NCBI GenBank assembly: GCA_005788935.1
Contig: SYAK01000449.1
Span: forward strand, 1 to 6,866
Origin: Pseudomonadota bacterium
GTDB lineage: Bacteria; Myxococcota; UBA9042; PHBI01
Direction: 5' to 3'
DNA length: 6,866 nucleotides
Numbering within the stretch: the first letter of the stretch is position 1; each line of letters starts with the position of its first letter. The notes beneath the pieces were generated by a model. That model was given only the letters and a program-made list of their open reading frames with translations. It had not been told where the DNA came from and searched no databases. The translations under genes and the position numbers were made by a program. Below, piece by piece: positions 5,401 through 6,866 of this stretch.

Positions 5401-6462
5401 ATGGGGGTCGCAGCAGCCACGCAGCCGGCCTGGTCGGTGCTCGTCGTCGACGATGACGCGGGGGTCCTCGACGTCACGCGCCTCGTCCTCGAGCGGGTCG
5501 CTGTCGAGGGTCGCCGCCTGCACCTCGTGACCGCTCGCTCGGCCGCAGAGGCCCGCGAGCGACTCGCCGAAGAGGTCTTTGCGCTCGCGATCGTCGACGT
5601 CGTGATGGAGACGCAGCTCGCGGGGCTCGAGCTCATCCGCCACCTCCGGGGCGACGCGCGGCACCGGCTGACGCAGGTGGTCGTGAGGACTGGCGAGCCC
5701 GGCGCCTGCCCCGAGAGTCAGGTCGTCGAGGATTATCTGATCAGCGACTACTGGCCGAAGGCCGATCTCCGAGCGGCCCGGATGCGCGCGAGCGTGACCG
5801 GGCTCCTGCGCAGCTACGCGACCGCCGTGTCGCTCGAGCAGGAGCTGTCGGCCCGTGTCCGACTGCTGTCCGAGAAGGACGCACTGCTGCGCGAACGAGA
5901 GGCGTTGCTGCGCGAGGTCCACCACCGGGTGAACAACAATCTCCAGCTTGTCACGAGCCTCCTCGCGGCCGAGATGGACGGCCTTGACGCACAGGGGCGC
6001 ACGGCGCTGCAGCACATGACGTGGCGCGTCCGCTCGATGTCGATGGTGCACCAGCAGCTCTACGCCCACCCCGACTTCAACGCCATCGACCTGAGCGACT
6101 ACTTCGCGGCCCTGGTGAACGCCGTGGCCCCAGGCGCCACCGTCCTGCCGACCCCTCCGGGCACGGTGACGCTGCCGCTCGACCAGGCGGTGCCCGCTGG
6201 CCTGCTCGTGACCGAGCTGCTGACCCTGGCAGGCTGTGACGAGGGCGGCGCGCAGGGGCTCGAAGCCTCGCTTGAGGCGCACCCCGCCGGCGTGACGCTG
6301 CAGCTCCGGTCGGCTGCGGCCGACGCTGGGCGGCTCGCGCTAGCACCCGACCCGGACGTCGCTCCCGCTCTCGTGACGGCCCTGCTCCACCAGCTGCGCG
6401 CGACCGCCTCGTTGGGGCCTTGCCCGGCCGTGATCCTGCGCGTGACGATCCCGGGCGCCTGA
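5401..6462 (+). CDS. Receiver plus HisKA_2-type protein with degenerate ATPase domain (353 aa)
   Basis: The receiver occupies residues about 11-140: acidic cluster DDD (17-19), phosphoacceptor Asp66 in AIVDVVME, Thr97 and Lys120. Its end, RTGEPGACPE (96-105) then DYLISDYWPK (111-120) and LLRSYA, resembles receivers that precede DUF3369 domains, but no DUF3369, HD-GYP or GGDEF follows. A leucine-heptad coiled coil (144-171) leads into a HisKA_2 histidine box, REVHHRVNNNLQLV (171-184), with His174/His175. The following region keeps the usual outline (LPLDQAVPAGLL, 258-269), but where family members have NELxxN it reads TELLTL (271-276), and the DxGxG and GLGL motifs are absent. ATP binding is therefore unlikely, and it may be a phosphotransfer or scaffold protein for the upstream kinase. 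The start overlaps the upstream gene's end region, with GAGG at 5391-5394 as ribosome binding site. Domain calls are firm; the relay role is inference. Confidence 0.88.
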   Translation: MGVAAATQPAWSVLVVDDDAGVLDVTRLVLERVAVEGRRLHLVTARSAAEARERLAEEVFALAIVDVVMETQLAGLELIRHLRGDARHRLTQVVVRTGEPGACPESQVVEDYLISDYWPKADLRAARMRASVTGLLRSYATAVSLEQELSARVRLLSEKDALLREREALLREVHHRVNNNLQLVTSLLAAEMDGLDAQGRTALQHMTWRVRSMSMVHQQLYAHPDFNAIDLSDYFAALVNAVAPGATVLPTPPGTVTLPLDQAVPAGLLVTELLTLAGCDEGGAQGLEASLEAHPAGVTLQLRSAAADAGRLALAPDPDVAPALVTALLHQLRATASLGPCPAVILRVTIPGA

Positions 6463-6514
6463 GACCGCGACGGCCAGGCCTCTCAATTGTCCGCGGCCAC
6501 GACCCGCGCGTGGG

Positions 6515-6866
6515 TCAGGGTATGGAACGCACGAGTCTGAACCCGAGCCAGCCTCGCTCTTCGTCGGGCTCAAAACTGGTTCTGGCTGCCGCCCGGATTC
6601 CAATTCCGCTGCAGTTTACCCCACAGCCGCGGACCACGCGTTCATCTCCGGTTTCAGGTCCGGCCGGATCGATCGGGCCTTCGGGAACGGAGGCGTGCCA
6701 ATCGTGCGTCCACTCCGCCGCGTTGCCGAGCATGTCGTAAAGGCCCCACGCGTTTGGCTCCTTCTGCGCGACCTCCTGCAGGGTCTCCTCGGTGTTGTGG
6801 CGGTGCCATGCGATCCGGTCCAGCTCGCCGTAGCGGACTGAGGCCGTCCCAGCGCGGGCGGCATAC
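6515..6866 (-). CDS. SUMF1/FGE-sulfatase-domain protein, C-terminal 116 residues
   Basis: The gene runs in from beyond the right edge; the first complete codon is at 6863-6865 and it stops at 6515-6517. The visible part is typical of the formylglycine-generating-enzyme-like fold: YAARAGT (1-7), IAWHRHN (18-24), QKEPNAWGLYDMLGNAAEW (34-52), RVVRGC (76-81) and a closing LGFRLVR (107-113). Family members include true FGE (copper oxidase maturing sulfatases), EgtB-like iron enzymes and many domains of unknown role attached to kinases or lipoproteins in Myxococcota. The catalytic Cys pair of true FGE (C-x4-C just after the GGS motif) is not present in that spacing; instead Cys81 and Cys85 sit in GCGVNC. 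A genuine FGE is therefore unlikely. The N-terminal part, signal peptide and partner domains lie outside the window. It converges with the receiver protein gene across 52 bases. Confidence 0.88.
   Translation of the reverse strand, partial: YAARAGTASVRYGELDRIAWHRHNTEETLQEVAQKEPNAWGLYDMLGNAAEWTHDWHASVPEGPIDPAGPETGDERVVRGCGVNCSGIGIRAAARTSFEPDEERGWLGFRLVRSIP

Noticed and set aside
3957..5636. Open frame of 559 codons on the minus strand opposite the signalling operon
   Set aside because: Covers the kinase gene in antisense and lacks any recognisable motif; the plus-strand kinase has full domain evidence.
5858..5930. Short tandem similarity CTGCTGCGCGA / TTGCTGCGCGA
   Set aside because: It encodes the repeated heptads ALLRE-REALLRE of the coiled coil before the histidine box, so it is protein-level periodicity rather than a DNA element.
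5119..6282. Open frame of 387 codons on the minus strand opposite the kinase and receiver genes
   Set aside because: Antisense shadow with Arg/His-rich composition; conserved domains are on the plus strand.
6463..6514. Possible terminator between the convergent receiver protein and SUMF1 genes
   Set aside because: Only a 5-bp stem (CCACG 6497-6501, CGTGG 6509-6513) without a T-tract; too weak to call.

Overview
This is a GC-rich bacterial chromosomal segment (roughly two-thirds G+C by eye, with strong G/C preference at third codon positions). The content fits a Myxococcota-type (deltaproteobacterial) genome: a cysteine-rich putative lipoprotein with an Asp/Thr/Pro-rich linker, a formylglycine-generating-enzyme-like (SUMF1) domain protein, a soluble GAF sensor kinase and a DUF3369-type receiver protein. 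The taxonomic assignment is inference from style of content, as no marker gene settles it. No integrase, transposase, CRISPR array, rRNA or phage gene was found.

Layout. Positions 1-197 (+) hold the last 64 codons of an M3-family metallopeptidase (oligopeptidase A/Dcp type). It converges on a small cysteine-rich secreted or lipoprotein gene (234-653, -). Upstream of that gene on the same strand is a complete tRNA-Val(CAC) gene (739-813, -) with encoded CCA, its own promoter (829-857) and a strong intrinsic terminator (694-727). A ten-helix EamA/DMT drug/metabolite transporter gene follows (899-1798, -). It is divergent from a DUF445 membrane protein gene (2044-3261, +) across a 245-bp region that contains a direct repeat, two palindromes and a candidate promoter. 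The DUF445 gene converges on an unrecognised 156-codon gene (3347-3817, -), which has a plausible sigma70-type promoter of its own.

Positions 4119-6462 (+) are a two-gene signalling operon separated by one base: a cytoplasmic GAF-HisKA-HATPase sensor kinase with all kinase motifs intact, then a receiver protein that continues into a HisKA_2-type histidine helix domain. In the second protein the ATP-binding domain has kept its length and outline but lost its N, G1 and G2 motifs. The likely logic is that the first protein senses an unknown small ligand and phosphorylates the receiver Asp66 of the second. The second then acts as a relay or scaffold, through His174/His175, rather than as an active kinase. 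The window ends in the C-terminal 116 residues of a SUMF1/FGE-sulfatase-domain protein (6515-6866, -).

The most interesting item is the apparently degenerate kinase domain fused to a receiver at 5401-6462, comparable in concept to ChpT or Spo0B-type histidine phosphotransferases. The rest is mostly ordinary chromosomal content with a few poorly characterised families.
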